A DNA stretch of 64,000 nucleotides from Glycine soja. Lineage: Eukaryota; Streptophyta; Magnoliopsida; Fabales; Fabaceae. The notes beneath the pieces are model-generated. The model was given only the letters and a program-made list of their open reading frames with translations, searched no databases and had not been told where the DNA came from. Made by a program: the position numbers and the translations under genes. Positions within the stretch are counted from its first letter, which is position 1. Each line of letters begins with the position of its first letter. Below, piece after piece: positions 12,005 through 21,969 of the stretch. The stretch is from positions 31,765,940 to 31,829,939 of the forward strand of contig NC_041018.1 in NCBI RefSeq assembly GCF_004193775.1, given 5' to 3'.

Positions 12005-12118
12005 TCGTATGGCTCATACGGATCAGCAATCCATATGGTCATACAGATTGACAATCTGTATGACCCATATGGATTGACTATCTATATGACCCATACGAAT
12101 TGACAATCTGTATGATTA
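12005..12118. repeat. Subterminal palindromic words, left side of the MULE
   Basis: Four or five spaced repeats of catacggat / atccatatgg / gacaatctgtatg in alternating orientation. The same words recur at the right side of the element from 21190 on. Subterminal repeats of this kind are likely transposase-binding sites (inference). Confidence 0.6.
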
Positions 12119-13207
12119 TCCAAATTTTTTTATTTTTAATTGTTAAATTAATTACTAATAATTTTGTAAATTTTTTTGACTAGTTTTAGTAATATTATTA
12201 CATTGCTTAAAAATGAATATACTAATGATTAATAATTAAACAAATTTATATGAGAATGATTATGTATTTACATGTTTAACTGAATTATGTATTTTATTGA
12301 AGGATATATTTATTAGATTTATATGACATTTTAATGAAAAAGTCCTGTAAAATATTTTGTGTAAACAACTATATTTGTGTGAATTGAATTTGAATTTGTT
12401 GTTTGAATTGAATTTGTTATATGTTTTATTAAGATGGATGAAGACCAGTGGATGTATGATAGTATGATGTCTCAAGAAGTTGAAATGAATGTTAAAAATG
12501 CGCAAGATGCTGGCATTAAAGTTGATTGCTTTGATGCCTTTAATACTTCTGAGGTATTTGTGCAATTTGTTGTTGTTTCGGGATCTTTTCATGAGAGTTG
12601 ATGCACTCCCCGGGGTTATTGTCACTGACAGGGATTTGTCTTTAATGAGTGCAGTGAAAACTGTATTCCCGGATGCTACGAACTTGTTGTGTCAGTTCCA
12701 CATTGACAAGAAAATGAAGGCAAAGTGCTAAACCCTGGTTGCTCAAAAGAATGCATGGGATTATGTGATGGAGGCTTAGGGGAGTTTGGTTGATTGTCCC
12801 AATGAGGGTTCTTTTGATGAGTACCTTAAAAAATTTGAAATGGCTTGCTCTCCGTGGCCTATGATTATGGACTATGTGTGTCAAACATGGATGATTCCAC
12901 ACAAAGAAAGATTTGTGAAAGCATGGACAAACAAAGTGATGCATCTAGGAAACACAACCACTAACAGGTATGCATATTATTTTTTGTTTGTTTTCATTTG
13001 TTGAAGTGTTGACTTAAATAACAATGATGTGATTGTTTACATGTTTTTGTATATTTCATCTATAGGGTTGAGAATGCTCATTGGTCACTAAAGAGACTCC
13101 TACAAAACTTTGTTGGTGACATATGCAGTGTTTGAGAAGCAATGAATAATATGATGACACTTCAACACACCCAGATTAAAGCATCTTTTGAGACAAGCAC
13201 GCACGTG

Positions 13208-13212
13208 GTTGC
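13208..13212. repeat. Left target duplication of solo LTR 1
   Basis: gttgc beside gttgg at 14830-14834. The transposase codons expected here (Val-Gly-His) require gttgg, so the left copy carries one mutation. Confidence 0.7.
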
Positions 13213-14829
13213 TGTAGAAGCAAAGCTTCATGATGAATCAAAGGTGATTCAAAGGTGTTTTGATGATAACAATGATGATAACAAAAGATGATGACAAAGG
13301 TGATGACAAAAAGCTCAAAGATCAATCAAAGAACAACTCGAGTGAATCAAGAACAATTCAAGAGTTCAAGATAAGAATCAAGAAGAATTCAAGACTCAAG
13401 AAGAAAGTTTAGAGTCAAGAATCAAGATTCAAGGTTCAAGATCAATATTCAAGACTCAAGATTCAAGAATCAAGAAAAGACTTAATCAAGATAAGTATGA
13501 AAAAGTTTTTCTCAAAAATTGAGTAGCACATGATTTTTCTCAAAACATGTTTACCAAAGAGTTTTTACTCTCTGGTAATCGATTACCAGTAGCAAAAATT
13601 GTTTTGAAAAAGTTTTCAAATTGAATTTACAACGTTCCAATTAATTTAAAAAAGTTGTAATCGATTACAATGTTTTGGTAATCGATTACCAGTGCCTTTG
13701 AACGTTGAAATTCAAATTCAAATGTGAAGAGTCACATCCTTTCACATAAAAGCCTTGTGTAATCGATTACACTGATTTGGTAATCGATTACCAGTGATTG
13801 TTTCTGAATAAATCAAAAGATGTAACTCTTCAAAAGGTTTTTGACTTTTTCAAATTGGTTTTAAGTTTTTCTAAAATTTATAACTCTTCTAAATGGTCTT
13901 CTTGGCCAGACATGAAGAGTCTATAAAAGCAAGGCTTTGTTTTGCATTTTCATTCAATTCATTCTATCAATCAATCTTTTCCAATTCATTCTTTATACAA
14001 GCAAGTTTTCCACATTGATTTCTGAGTCTCTTTGAACTTCTTCTTCTTCTTCCTTTGGCCAAAAGCTTTCCAAAGTTTTCTGGTTTTTCTAAACCTTGAA
14101 AACTTGTGCTATTCATCTTTTTCATTCCTTTCTCCCTCTGCCAAAAAGAATTCGCCAAGGACTAACTGCCTGAATTTTTTTGTGTCTCCCTTCTCCCTTG
14201 TCAAAGAATTCAAAATGACATAGTCTGAGAATTCTTTTGATTCTTCCCTTTCCCTAATACAAAAGTGTTCAAAGGACTAACCGCCTGAGAATTCTTTTGT
14301 ATCCCCATTCACAAAGTATCAAAGCTTTAACAACCTGAGATCTTTGTCTTAACACATTGGAGGGTACATCCTTTGTGGTACAAGTAGAGAGTACATCTAC
14401 TTCGGTTTGACTGAGAACAAGAGAGGGTACATCTCTTGTGGATCAGTTCTAGTGGAGGGTACATCCACTAGGGTTTCAAAGAGAACAAGGGAGGGTACAT
14501 CCCTTGTGGATCTTTGCTTGTAAAATGATTTTTACAAGGTTGAAAGAAATCTCAAGGACCGCAGGTCGCTTGGGGACTGGATGTAGGTACGGGTTGTTGC
14601 TGAACCAGTATAAAAACTCTTGTGTGTTTGTTTCCTTCTTCCATACTCTTTTACTTTTCACTGTGCATTTAATTTCCGCTTTTACTTTCTGTTAAGTTTC
14701 TCTTCTACTCCTCATTCTCTTAACAATTTAGTAAAAGCCTTAGAAGAGTAAATTTTTTAATTAGTAAAGATTTAGGAATAATTAATTCAACCCCCCTTCT
14801 TAATTATTCTGAGACCACTCGATCCAACA
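13213..14829 (+). mobile_element. Solo LTR 1 (TGTAGAAGC family) in the transposase exon
   Basis: The 1617-bp insert begins TGTAGAAGC and ends GATCCAACA, the TG...CA ends of an LTR, with 5-bp flanking duplications. The 5' part has caag-rich repeats and several GGTAATCGATTACC palindromes. A TATA box (ctataaaag, 13921-13928) is followed about 650 bases later by a conserved ggatgtaggtacgggttg / gaaccagtataaa block and by ttcaaccccccttcttaatt near the end. No coding region or internal domain is present, so this is what unequal recombination between two LTRs leaves behind. The layout suggests a Copia (SIRE/Maximus-like) LTR, but that is inference. Four repeats of gagggtacatc at about 14360-14500 are also notable. 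Confidence 0.8.
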
Positions 14830-15420
14830 GTTGGGCATGTGTTTAAAGTAACCTTGTACAAAAAACTACTTGGCATGGTATCAAGGTATGCTTTAAATGA
14901 AATTGCTGCTGAGTATGAGTGTGTAGCTTATGCAGACAAAAGCCCTTCATGATGTGGATGTGTCATGAGGAGTACCCACGGTCTTCCATGTGCACGTGAG
15001 TTGTTTAAATATGTTGTTAGCTCCATACCACTAGAGACAATCCACATTTTTTGGTGGAGACTTAGTTTTTCAAATCAAGGGTTAAGTGAGACACAGGTGA
15101 CCATAACTGAGAAGATGAAAACCATATCGAAACGCTTTGAGTAGCTCGATGTTTGTGGTAAAATACATTTGAAGTCAAAGTTGCAAGAAATTGCTTACTC
15201 TGATATGAACTCCATGTGTCCTCCTACAGAAAAAGTGAAGACCAAGGGTGCTCCAAAAGAACCGCTTACCAAACAACAAAAGTCAACAAAATGCAATTCG
15301 TCTTATTATGAGTATGTTGATACGTTACACTCTGTGCAAAATAGTAATTCATCAGTGAAACATAGTGCATCATCACCTAAGGACCCAATACAGAGATGGA
15401 ATATTCCAATGTTGAATTAA

Positions 15421-16178
15421 TTTCATCCTTGCATCCAGGATTCTATTGAAAATATTATTGATGTCAAAGCAAATGGTAATTGTGGTTATCGTGCAATAGT
15501 TGCATTATTGGGTATGGGTGAAGAATCGTGGTCATTGGTGAGGAACCATTTGCATAAAGAACTGACTAGCTGGTCCGAAGAGTATATCAACCTGGTTGGT
15601 GGCATAGAGAGATTTGAGGAATTAAAGCGTTCTCTACTTGTTGACGACTTATCTAAGGTGCATAATTTTATTATTATGTCATTTTTTGTTAAAATAAAAT
15701 TTTAAGTAACCACTATTTGTTGTCTGTTACATGTAGGTTATCATGGACAAGTGGATGAATATTACGGATATGGGATACGTCATTGCTTCACGATACAACG
15801 TGATCGTTGTTTCTCTTTCACAACAACAAAGCATGACATTTTTTCCTCTTAGAAGTCAGCCGCCACCAGATTCTTCTGTGCATCGTGTAATATGCATTGG
15901 TCATGTGTATAGAAATCATTTTGTACATGTAATTGCATAATTATGAATTTAGTAAAACTGCTAAAATTGTAGTTGCATATCTAACGTTCAATTTGTTTGT
16001 CGTTATGTAACAGGTTTTGTTACAAGACCACTGTCCTTTACCACCAGTGGCGTTGCTGTGGAGTACACATTGTCATTCTCAGACAAAGTAGTGGCCCACT
16101 CCTTACATAGCTAGAATGCAGCGTTACACAACTTTGTCTAGGCTGAATACCGAATTTGTTGATTTAGGTGAACCATGA
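15421..16178 (+). pseudogene. OTU-type cysteine peptidase domain fused to the MULE transposase
   Basis: Directly after the in-frame TAA that ends the transposase (a Gln-to-stop change by the look of it), the same frame continues FHPCIQDSIENIIDVKANGN and CGYRAIVALLGMGEESW. DxxANGNC is the signature of OTU deubiquitinase-type cysteine peptidases: Asp at 15460-15462, catalytic Cys at 15481-15483. Exon ends with good splice signals are at 15657/15737 and 15928/16014. The partner His is in NHFVHV (15917-15919). The last exon runs to a TGA at 16176-16178, with a further internal stop after HSQTK. OTU enzymes cleave ubiquitin chains. A role in protecting or processing the transposase would be inference. 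Stops show that this copy is inactive. Confidence 0.8.
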
Positions 16179-16393
16179 ACATAAAATTTTATTAGCATTG
16201 ACGTTTGTTGCGACTGAGACACGTCGTCTTCCATTTCCATTACCTGTTTACTAAAAACAGCTAAAATTTTTATTGGCCCAAATTGTTTCTAGTAGTTAGA
16301 CTATATTAAGACCTTTAGCACGTCATTGTTAGTTTTCAGCTCAATAAATTCAAATTTTATAACTATATCTAAATACTCATAGTGGCTTGGTTG

Positions 16394-17020
16394 TCAAAAA
16401 AACAATTGCCTTACTGTTTGTGATTCATGAATACCATAAGGGGAATCCCATGAGGTGCAACTTACTTGATCAAATCCTTCATCGATGGTACATCCAGAAG
16501 GAATGTCAAACTTTTTTGGATTTTTTCCTGTGAACGAGTAACCAACAAACTCATATTGGTGTGACACGTTCCACCTCACGTTGTAATATAGCATGGCATC
16601 ATGAGTAGGGGTCATAGTGGCTTGAAGTAAGTTTAATATATCATCTAGTGTTCTACCAATGGTGCATAATAACTCAATCAGACCAACACACAAAAATTGA
16701 TGATTACACATTAACATTGTGTTAACATCATCATCATTTTTCAATTGCATACATTAAAAGCGAAATTGGTTACCTGTATTTGTGAATGACTGCCGGTAGT
16801 AAATTTCATCCAAATATTGTTTGTCGGTTAATTGAAGGGTATTGTGTATTTTGGTTTTTAGCATTTCAAAATCACAAGCATTAGGTACTCGAATGGGTAT
16901 TAGAGTGGAAGTTTGAAAATAAACACCACTATCGTTGTGAATAATCGATTCATTTGGAAAAATAAAACCCAATGTGGAGTTTACAATCGTTTAACTGCTT
17001 GTTTCTCCAAAAAATGTCAT
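16394..17020 (-). pseudogene. Conserved MULE-borne ORF of unknown function
   Basis: Starting at 17020 the minus strand reads MTFFGETSS, a stop, then STLGFIFPNESIIHNDSGVY, QTSTLIPIRVPNACDFEMLK, and, past a second stop near 16752, QLKNDDDVNTMLMCNHQF and MLYYNVRWNVSHQYEFVGYS, ending near 16394. The tone is that of a small folded domain (perhaps ubiquitin-like or PB1-like), but I do not recognise a named family. I believe I have seen this protein beside transposase and PMD genes in soybean, from memory only. It lies tail to tail with the OTU gene, 215 bp apart, and upstream of nothing else. Two premature stops make it a pseudogene. Confidence 0.6.
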
Positions 17021-17523
17021 ACTTTGTTCTAAAAATTAGGTTGGGAGAGAATATGTGATTTTTTATAGTGTTGGCGTGTTTCATATATATAGATGGTTTT
17101 CACTAACACTGTTTCAATTTTTTTTAAATAGAGACGAGTGCAGATGATTTTTGTTTATGTTGTCAACTACAACAATGTGGTGTCAAGCTTTATCTTGCAT
17201 CAGAATGTGTTGTCAAGTCTGACAATGTCGTGTCACGCTTTATCTTAATACGCATGCATTTCATAATGTGTTGTCAATTTTGATAGCGATGTATCATACA
17301 TGCGTAATTTATTTTAGTTGCACCAATTAATTTATTTCTTACCGCAACAATTAAGTAATAATTAAGGATAAACGAATCACAACAATTTATATCACATAAT
17401 GATTAAAATTAAATAAACAAGTGTCATTGTCCATAAATAAATATACAAAATAAATAAACTATCCAAAATAAATAAATATACAAAAATTATAAACTGAAAA
17501 TTTACAAAGCCAAAATAAAACTT
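17021..17523. other. Spacer between two minus-strand MULE genes
   Basis: Contains short direct repeats at about 17150-17290 (aatgtggtgtcaagctttatc type, three partial copies). No coding region seen. Confidence 0.5.
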
Positions 17524-18925
17524 CTATGATCGTCCGTACGCCGCCTTCGCCTCGATTATTGACCTACAGTTGGCTGGCCAATGTAGCGTCTTGCGATGCC
17601 CACACATTCTTCAACAATAACATAGACTTTTTTTCCTTCAGTCAACATCCTCAGGTTTAGTAGTCTGTCCAACCTATCAGCAATTGCTACAATGTCATCC
17701 TACTAAGTGAAATAAAACAAACATAACAATTGTTAGTAATCAAATACTAAGCAAAGCAACAAACAAAAAAGCCAAAAAAAATTATTACCACTACATGTCA
17801 AAGATGATGTACATCAATGTCTGCCTAATTAGGTACCGTTGCCGCCATCGGTTCCTGATACATATCTGGTTCAACAAATTCTTCATGTTGCTGAATTGGT
17901 GGTACTCTAGGAGGATCCTATGGCTGTGTTAGACTCATGAATGGGTGCGAGATAATGTAAAACCAATCCATGTAATGTGGTGAATAGTGACCAGGCACTA
18001 CACATAATTGCCCTACAGGTGCAATGTACTTAGCAAACTGCATCCATCTATCATCAATTTCTGCAACAGACAACAAAGATGCAGCAGGCGGAATAGTCTG
18101 GATGTAGCCGAACTATCATACAACCTTCTCTGGTTGGTGAATGACCATCAAGGGGTCCCATCTGAGATGGACCTCAAATAATGAGATGACCTCAAATTCT
18201 CAGTCTATCTAGACGCCTCCGATACATGGAAATGGGCAGTGTCTTGGCAGAGGTCCATTGACATGCACGTGGTCTCCTCTCGTAGTAATCCTCGGTAGGA
18301 ACAGCGGAAGCAACAGACGGAAAATGCTAGTAGCTCCAACACTAAATATATTTTACAAACATATTTATTAAAATACATGACAACATATAATAATAAACTT
18401 CAATGAAAAACCTTTTCGTGACATCTTAAGTAACCTGTAACAGAGTGATATATCCTGCAATTTGCCTCACTGTGCTCTTGAATGCGTTATTTAAATTATC
18501 ATACATGTGCACAAGTACAACAGTGCCCCAAGCATAACCTCCACTCTGCGTCAAATCACGTAGTGTATCCAAGCAGATGCAATAAATATGCTCGCGCTGC
18601 TACAGTCCAGTCACATGCCTCAATCTTCAGCTCATACATGTCGCACAACCACGATAGTCGAACATAAGATCCATGACACTGAATCGTCTCAACTCTCGCC
18701 TCTGCAGCGCTGACCTTGAGCAATTCCACCAACATCTCGACAGCGTTGTCGACATGAAGTAGCTTGAAGGTGTGGAACACCCCTACAACAGGAAAACGTA
18801 GCAACAACGCAACGTCATCCAAGGTGATAGTCACCTCTTCGACAGGCAAATGGAAACTGCTAGTTTCCTTATGCCAGTGTTCCACAAAAGCAGAAATTAG
18901 TCCCTGATCGCCCGTATCTAGGGAA

Positions 18926-18930
18926 CAAAC
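18926..18930. repeat. Left target duplication of solo LTR 2
   Basis: caaac, identical to 20022-20026. Confidence 0.85.
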
Positions 18931-20021
18931 TGTAGAAGCAAATGACTTTGGTGTTTTGATGATGATCATGATGATTTGATGCAAATGTTGCAAATGGGCT
19001 TTTCGAGTTTAAATTCAAGATAATGATTCAAGAATACAAGCCACAACATCAAGATGATCACTAGTATTTTAGGAAGGGAATTCCTAATTGATATAGCAAA
19101 AGGTTTGGCCAAGTAATTTAAGTTAAAAAGTGTTTTTCAAGAGATTTACTCTCTGGTAATCGATTACCAGAGGATGTAATCGATTTCCAGTGGCCAAAAA
19201 TGATTTACAACAGCTACTAAATATTTTGAATTCAAATTTTAGATTGTGTAATCGATTACACAATATTGGTAATTGATTACCAGCAGTTAATAAACGTTTT
19301 AATTCAAATTTTAAAAGCTGTAATCGATTACACAAATCCTGTAATCGATTACCAGAGAAGATTTTCAGAAAATTATTTCTAAGAGTCGCATCTTCTCAAA
19401 TGGTTTTTACATGACCACCAAAGGTCTATATATATGTGACTTAGAACACGAATTTGCTCAGAGTTTTTCAGAACAACAAGTGTTTATTCTCTCAAAGAGC
19501 AAAATCATTTTATCCTCTTAAGAATTCCTTGGCCAATACACTTGCAATTCAATAAGGAATCATTTAAGTGCTCAGATTGTAAAATCTATCTCTTTCAAGA
19601 GAGATTCATTCTTCTCTTCTTTCTAATTCTCTAAGGGATTAAGAGACCGAGGGTCTCTTGTTGTAAAAGAATTCTGAAACACAAAGGAAGGATTGTCCTT
19701 GTGTGTTCAGAACTTGTAAAAGGATTTTACAAGATAGTGGAACTCTCAAGCGGGTTGCTTGGAGACTGGACGTAGGCACAAGGGTGTGGCCGAACCAGTA
19801 TAAATCTGAGTTTGCACTTTCTCTTCCCTTAAACTCTTTTATTTATTATTGTTTTATATTTATATTCAGATTGTTCTATTTGAATCATTATTTAAGAAAT
19901 TCATTGTTAAGGGAATTTGTAACTTGAATAGAAAGTGAAATAGAATTTTTATTGGGAAAATAGTTTGTAATATCTTAATTCAACCCCCATTCTTAAGATA
20001 TCTGAGGCCACTTGTCTAACA
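18931..20021 (+). mobile_element. Solo LTR 2 (TGTAGAAGC family) in the PMD exon
   Basis: The 1091-bp insert begins TGTAGAAGCAAATGAC and ends TTGTCTAACA, with perfect caaac duplications on both sides. It carries four GGTAATCGATTACC-type palindromes at about 19155-19360, a TATA box (ctatatatatg) near 19426 and the gacgtaggcacaagggtg / gaaccagtataaa block seen in solo LTR 1. It interrupts the PMD codons for Ile-Val-Cys. No internal domain is present. Confidence 0.85.
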
Positions 20022-20524
20022 CAAACGATCAAAGGACTCAGTCCATTGGCCACCACAAGGTCTTCAATCTCTGGGGCAGACCTCCCGAACTTAGTCATCT
20101 TCCTTCCATGGGAAGATAGCTTCAACTCAGGACATTCCTACAAACAATAATATCGATGATATAAAAAAATTATTAACTAGTAAACTACGTTCTTTATGTT
20201 TTTTTAAAATTACATACCTCTTCATTCCACACTCTCAAAGCAATGTGTTTTTCAAAATCTGTGAGAACTGATGTGTCATGGGGTCCACCTAAAACCCTCA
20301 ACATCAGTAACACCTTCTTCAACAGGTGCTTCTGGCTAGTCGTCGACCAATTCCTCCGCGGCCGTAGGAGGGTCTTCGACAACAACCTGTTGCTGTCGCT
20401 GTCTATGGGCTGATGCAGTAGGCCTTCGCCGTTGGGGGGCATCATCGTCACTCTCGTCTCTCCTCCCCAACACTTTTCCTATTGCTCGGCCTAAAGCCCG
20501 ACCAAGACCTCTAGTTCTAACCAT

Positions 20525-21169
20525 TATCTGCATAATAATTATCCTATTTTTTATATTCAATGGCCCAGATTTTAATAAATGATTTCAATCATTTTTTATA
20601 ACCTACAAATTTGTTATACAATTAAAATATTTGTTTCAATGTTTTGTATAATAAAAATTATTTTTAATTTTCAATTCAATTATTTTTATAATTAATTTTA
20701 ATTAATTTAAATATAGTCTTACTTTTGGAAATCTTAGGTAATCTAATCTTAGTCTTAATTTGAGAAATCTAATCTAATCTTACTCTTAATATGGGAAATC
20801 TAATCTAATCTTAGTAATCTAATCTTACTCTTCATATGGGATATCTAATCTAATCTTACTAATCTAATCAAATGTAATGTTATATTACCAAACATAATTA
20901 AATAAAAAAAACTAGCCAAATAATATAAAAAAGGGAGACTAAAGAAAAATAATCAACAACACTAACCAAATCAGTCCATACATAATAAATTTTCAATTAT
21001 GATTAAATTTTACAAATGATTACAATACTACAAAAAATAATTACACTAAATTTTATTAACAAAATCACTAAACTAAAAAACATTTCAGAATAAATACAAC
21101 AAAATGCAACAAAATTAAATTAGAAAACTATTTTTAAATTAATTTAAAAAATAAAATTTCAAAAAATTC
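20525..21169. other. AT-rich upstream region of the PMD gene
   Basis: At 20725-20875 a roughly 40-base unit (atctaatctaatcttactc, atatgggaaatct) is repeated about four times. Nothing else noticed. Confidence 0.55.
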
Positions 21170-21965
21170 AGCCTTCTTTTTTAAATTTTAAATTTTTTTT
21201 ATAAAATTCATATGGTTCATATGGATTGACAATCCGTATGAACCATACAGATCTGATCCGTATGACAAAGTTTCTTTTAAAAAACATTTAACTGTCCTTT
21301 TTAAATTTCAAAAAACAAATTTAAAAAAAAAAAACCATATGGATTAGTGTTCATACGGATTGACAATTTGTATGAGCCACTGATCCGTATGACAATGTTT
21401 TTTTAAAAACATTTATGTGTCCTTTTTAAAATTCAAAAAAAAATTTAAAAAACCATACAGATCAGTCCATATGGCAAAGTTTTTTTTTAAAACATTTAAC
21501 TGTCCTTTTTAAATCTATAAAAAAAATTAAAAAAAATATACGGATTGACAATCCTTATGAACCATTGATCCCTATGGCAAAGTTTTTTTTATAAAAAAAT
21601 TAGCCTTCTTTTTTAAATTTTAAAAAAAATAAAAGAAAAACCATATGGATTAGTGATCCGTATGACAAACGCAAAAACAATTTTAAATTCAATTTAAGCA
21701 TTTTTTAAATTTAAAAAGAAATTAAAAAAAAACATACGGATCAGTGATCTGTATGGTTCATACAGATTCACAATCCATATGAACCTGATCCATATGGCAG
21801 TATTGATAATTATTTTTTTTTTATAAAAAATTGTAACCATCGAATATTTAAACATATTTTTATAATTTTAACAAAATCCAATTAACATTAAAAAAACCCC
21901 ATATGGATTATTGATCCTATGGGTCATACGGATCAGTAATCCGTATGGGTTTTTGTCTGCACCTT
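21170..21965. repeat. Imperfect tandem array with gatccgtatg words, right side of the MULE
   Basis: About six units of 90-120 bases, each made of a run like aactgtcctttttaaatt, an A-rich stretch, and a palindromic pair such as catatggattagtgatccgtatg followed by acaaagttttttt. The same palindromic words occur at 12005-12118, tying the two ends into one element. Confidence 0.65.
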
Positions 21966-21969
21966 TTTT

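Larger units (their letters stand above)
12434..15420 (+). pseudogene. MULE transposase, internally deleted and interrupted by a solo LTR
   Basis: The protein starts MDEDQWMYDSMMSQEVEMNV at 12434. After FNTSEVF (about 12559) the frame jumps directly to the later catalytic part FMRVDALPGVIVTDRD, so the FAR1-like DNA-binding region and the first catalytic Asp are gone. The DDE Asp in VTDRD is at 12627-12629, followed by LLCQFHIDK, FEMACSPWP and TTTNR. An intron (12968-13065, gtatgc...tatag) precedes VENAHWSLKRLL. The exon is then split by the LTR at 13213-14829 and resumes as GHVFKVTLYKKLLGMVSRYA, followed by a SWIM-like zinc motif (CGC...HGLPC, about 14953-14995). In-frame stops at 12729 and elsewhere confirm that it is dead. 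It reads in frame into the OTU domain after a stop at 15418. Confidence 0.85.
17524..20524 (-). pseudogene. Plant-mobile-domain (MAIN-like) gene, broken by a solo LTR
   Basis: Four exons on the minus strand with usable splice signals: 20524-20218 (MVRTRGLGRALGRAIG, Arg/Gln-rich linker, then GGPHDTSVLTDFEKHIALRV after a frameshift); 20137-18435, starting ECPELKLSSHGRKMTKFGRS, split by the LTR at 18931-20021 and resuming CSLDTGDQGLISAFVEHWHK; 18341-17789; and 17702-17524 ending in an Arg-rich tail. FHLPVEEVTITLDDVALLL is the hallmark of the plant mobile domain (PF10536), found in MAIN/MAIL1 nuclear proteins of silencing and development and also carried by transposons. A small deletion after HLLGYTT, several stops and the LTR inactivate it. 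Confidence 0.85.

Noticed and set aside
18482..18667. Plus-strand ORF
   Set aside because: Shadow of the PMD exon.
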